DNA from: Flavobacteria bacterium RIFCSPLOWO2_12_FULL_31_7
Lineage (GTDB): Bacteria > Bacteroidota > Bacteroidia > Flavobacteriales > Flavobacteriaceae
Reading direction: 5' to 3'
Assembly: GCA_001800945.1 (NCBI GenBank)
Contig: MGWJ01000085.1
Span: 1 to 5,917 of the forward strand
Length of the DNA: 5,917 nucleotides
Made by a program: the position numbers and the translations under genes. Positions 5,339 through 5,917 of the stretch are shown here, piece after piece. Positions within the stretch are counted from its first letter, which is position 1, and every line of letters starts with the position of its first letter. Under the pieces are notes generated by a model, which was not told the DNA's origin, ran no database searches, and was given only the letters and a program-made list of their open reading frames with translations.

Positions 5339-5917
5339 TTTGTATAGATTTTGTCAGGATTTTATATATTTCTTTTTGATTTTCATCGGTTAGAAAATCG
5401 ATATGTTTTTCAATTGTTTTACTATCATTTCTCACAGCTGGTCCAGTTTGAGCGTCTTTTGGAGAAAGTGTTTTTATTTTCTGAGCGGTTTCTTCAATTA
5501 ATGGTTGTAAAATCTCAAATGGAATATTGTTTTCTACACAAATTTCGTTTCCGATTTCATATAAATGATTTACAAAATTACAAGCAAAAACCGCCGAAAC
5601 ATGTATCGCTTTGCGTTGTTTTCCATCAATTTTATAAACAGAATTTGAAATAGATTTTGCTAATTTTTCTACGATTAGATAATCAGAAGCATTCTCAGTT
5701 TCTAAACAAATCGGAATTTCAGAAAAATCAACAGTTTTATTTTTAGAAAAGGTTTGCAATGGATAAAAAACACCACGTTTATTTTTTGCATCAAGCACAT
5801 CGAAATCGGTACTTCCAGAAGTATGAACCACTAACCTATTTTCAAATGGCAATTGATTAGAAACGTCAGAAATCGCATTATCTGTCACACAAATAATATA
5901 GATGTCTGCTTCTAAAA
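5322..5917 (-). CDS. Rossmann-like/DUF2520 protein, N-terminus beyond the window
   Basis: The frame is open through the right edge: before the apparent GTG start at 5888 it reads LEADIYIIC, continuing into VTDNAISDVS. That is the late part of an NAD(P)-type Rossmann domain, so the GTG is an internal Val and the gene is 5'-truncated here. About 197 residues are visible. Full proteins of this type are roughly 250, so some 50 residues including the glycine-rich nucleotide loop are missing. Visible landmarks are HTSGS and then GVFYPLQTFSK, the entry to the helical DUF2520 domain. The HVSAVFACNFVNHL helix, PLIEET and AQTGPAVRND follow, all typical of the family. The architecture resembles ketopantoate reductase and 6-phosphogluconate dehydrogenase-like oxidoreductases, but I know of no established substrate. 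Its stop overlaps the KdsC-type start by 17 nt, so the two are translated together. Confidence 0.88.
   Translation of the reverse strand, partial: LEADIYIICVTDNAISDVSNQLPFENRLVVHTSGSTDFDVLDAKNKRGVFYPLQTFSKNKTVDFSEIPICLETENASDYLIVEKLAKSISNSVYKIDGKQRKAIHVSAVFACNFVNHLYEIGNEICVENNIPFEILQPLIEETAQKIKTLSPKDAQTGPAVRNDSKTIEKHIDFLTDENQKEIYKILTKSIQNVEKL

Noticed and set aside
5351..5653. Plus-strand open frame of 100 codons
   Set aside because: It is antisense to the DUF2520 coding region, which has clear family landmarks; the phenylalanine- and histidine-rich composition is typical of a reverse-complement shadow.
5886..5888. GTG as the start of the DUF2520 gene
   Set aside because: The frame continues open to 5917 and encodes Rossmann-like sequence (LEADIYIIC) before it, so the GTG is an internal valine.

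Overview
The window is a compact, low-GC stretch of housekeeping genes from a member of the Bacteroidota, most likely a Flavobacterium-like marine or freshwater Flavobacteriia. The evidence is the AT-rich codon use, A-rich translation leaders instead of Shine-Dalgarno sequences, a Bacteroidota-type promoter (TTG, 20-bp spacer, TATATTTG), and protein sequences that look flavobacterial, above all RNase Z. Every supported gene lies on the minus strand, so transcription runs from right to left. I found no mobile element, CRISPR array, tRNA or rRNA, and no intergenic gap reaches 300 bases.

In transcription order, the first block (5917 to 3279) is a tight four-gene run. It starts with a 5'-truncated Rossmann/DUF2520 protein that continues past the right edge, followed by a KdsC-type HAD phosphatase overlapping it by 17 nt. 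After 34 nt comes a UbiA-family membrane prenyltransferase of the geranylgeranylglycerol-phosphate type, and 1 nt later a Maf/YhdE nucleotide pyrophosphatase. These spacings suggest one operon, possibly ending at a weak hairpin plus T-run before pyrR.

The second block (3176 to 1582) is pyrR-pyrB. It has its own well-formed promoter that predicts a leader of only about 15 nt. The 71-nt pyrR-pyrB gap holds a perfect 8-bp hairpin. Both genes start behind a CA-rich leader. PyrB is a complete class C-size aspartate carbamoyltransferase, and no pyrI lies beside it.

The third block (1513 to 1) holds a small STAS-like protein, a 60-residue two-helix membrane protein, RNase Z starting at a TTG codon, and probably the first eight codons of another gene running off the left edge. 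The 68-nt pyrB-STAS gap (1514-1581) holds no convincing promoter or terminator.

Most of this is well-understood metabolism: pyrimidine synthesis and salvage, Kdo/LPS sugar phosphate metabolism, tRNA 3' processing and nucleotide house-cleaning. The less understood parts are the orphan STAS protein with its membrane neighbour, the UbiA-type lipid enzyme of unknown product, and the AATCTG/CAGATT repeats around pyrR. I see no strong case for a new multi-gene system. Three starts differ from the longest open frames: Maf at 3860, the small membrane protein at 1134, and the DUF2520 gene, whose true start lies outside the window.
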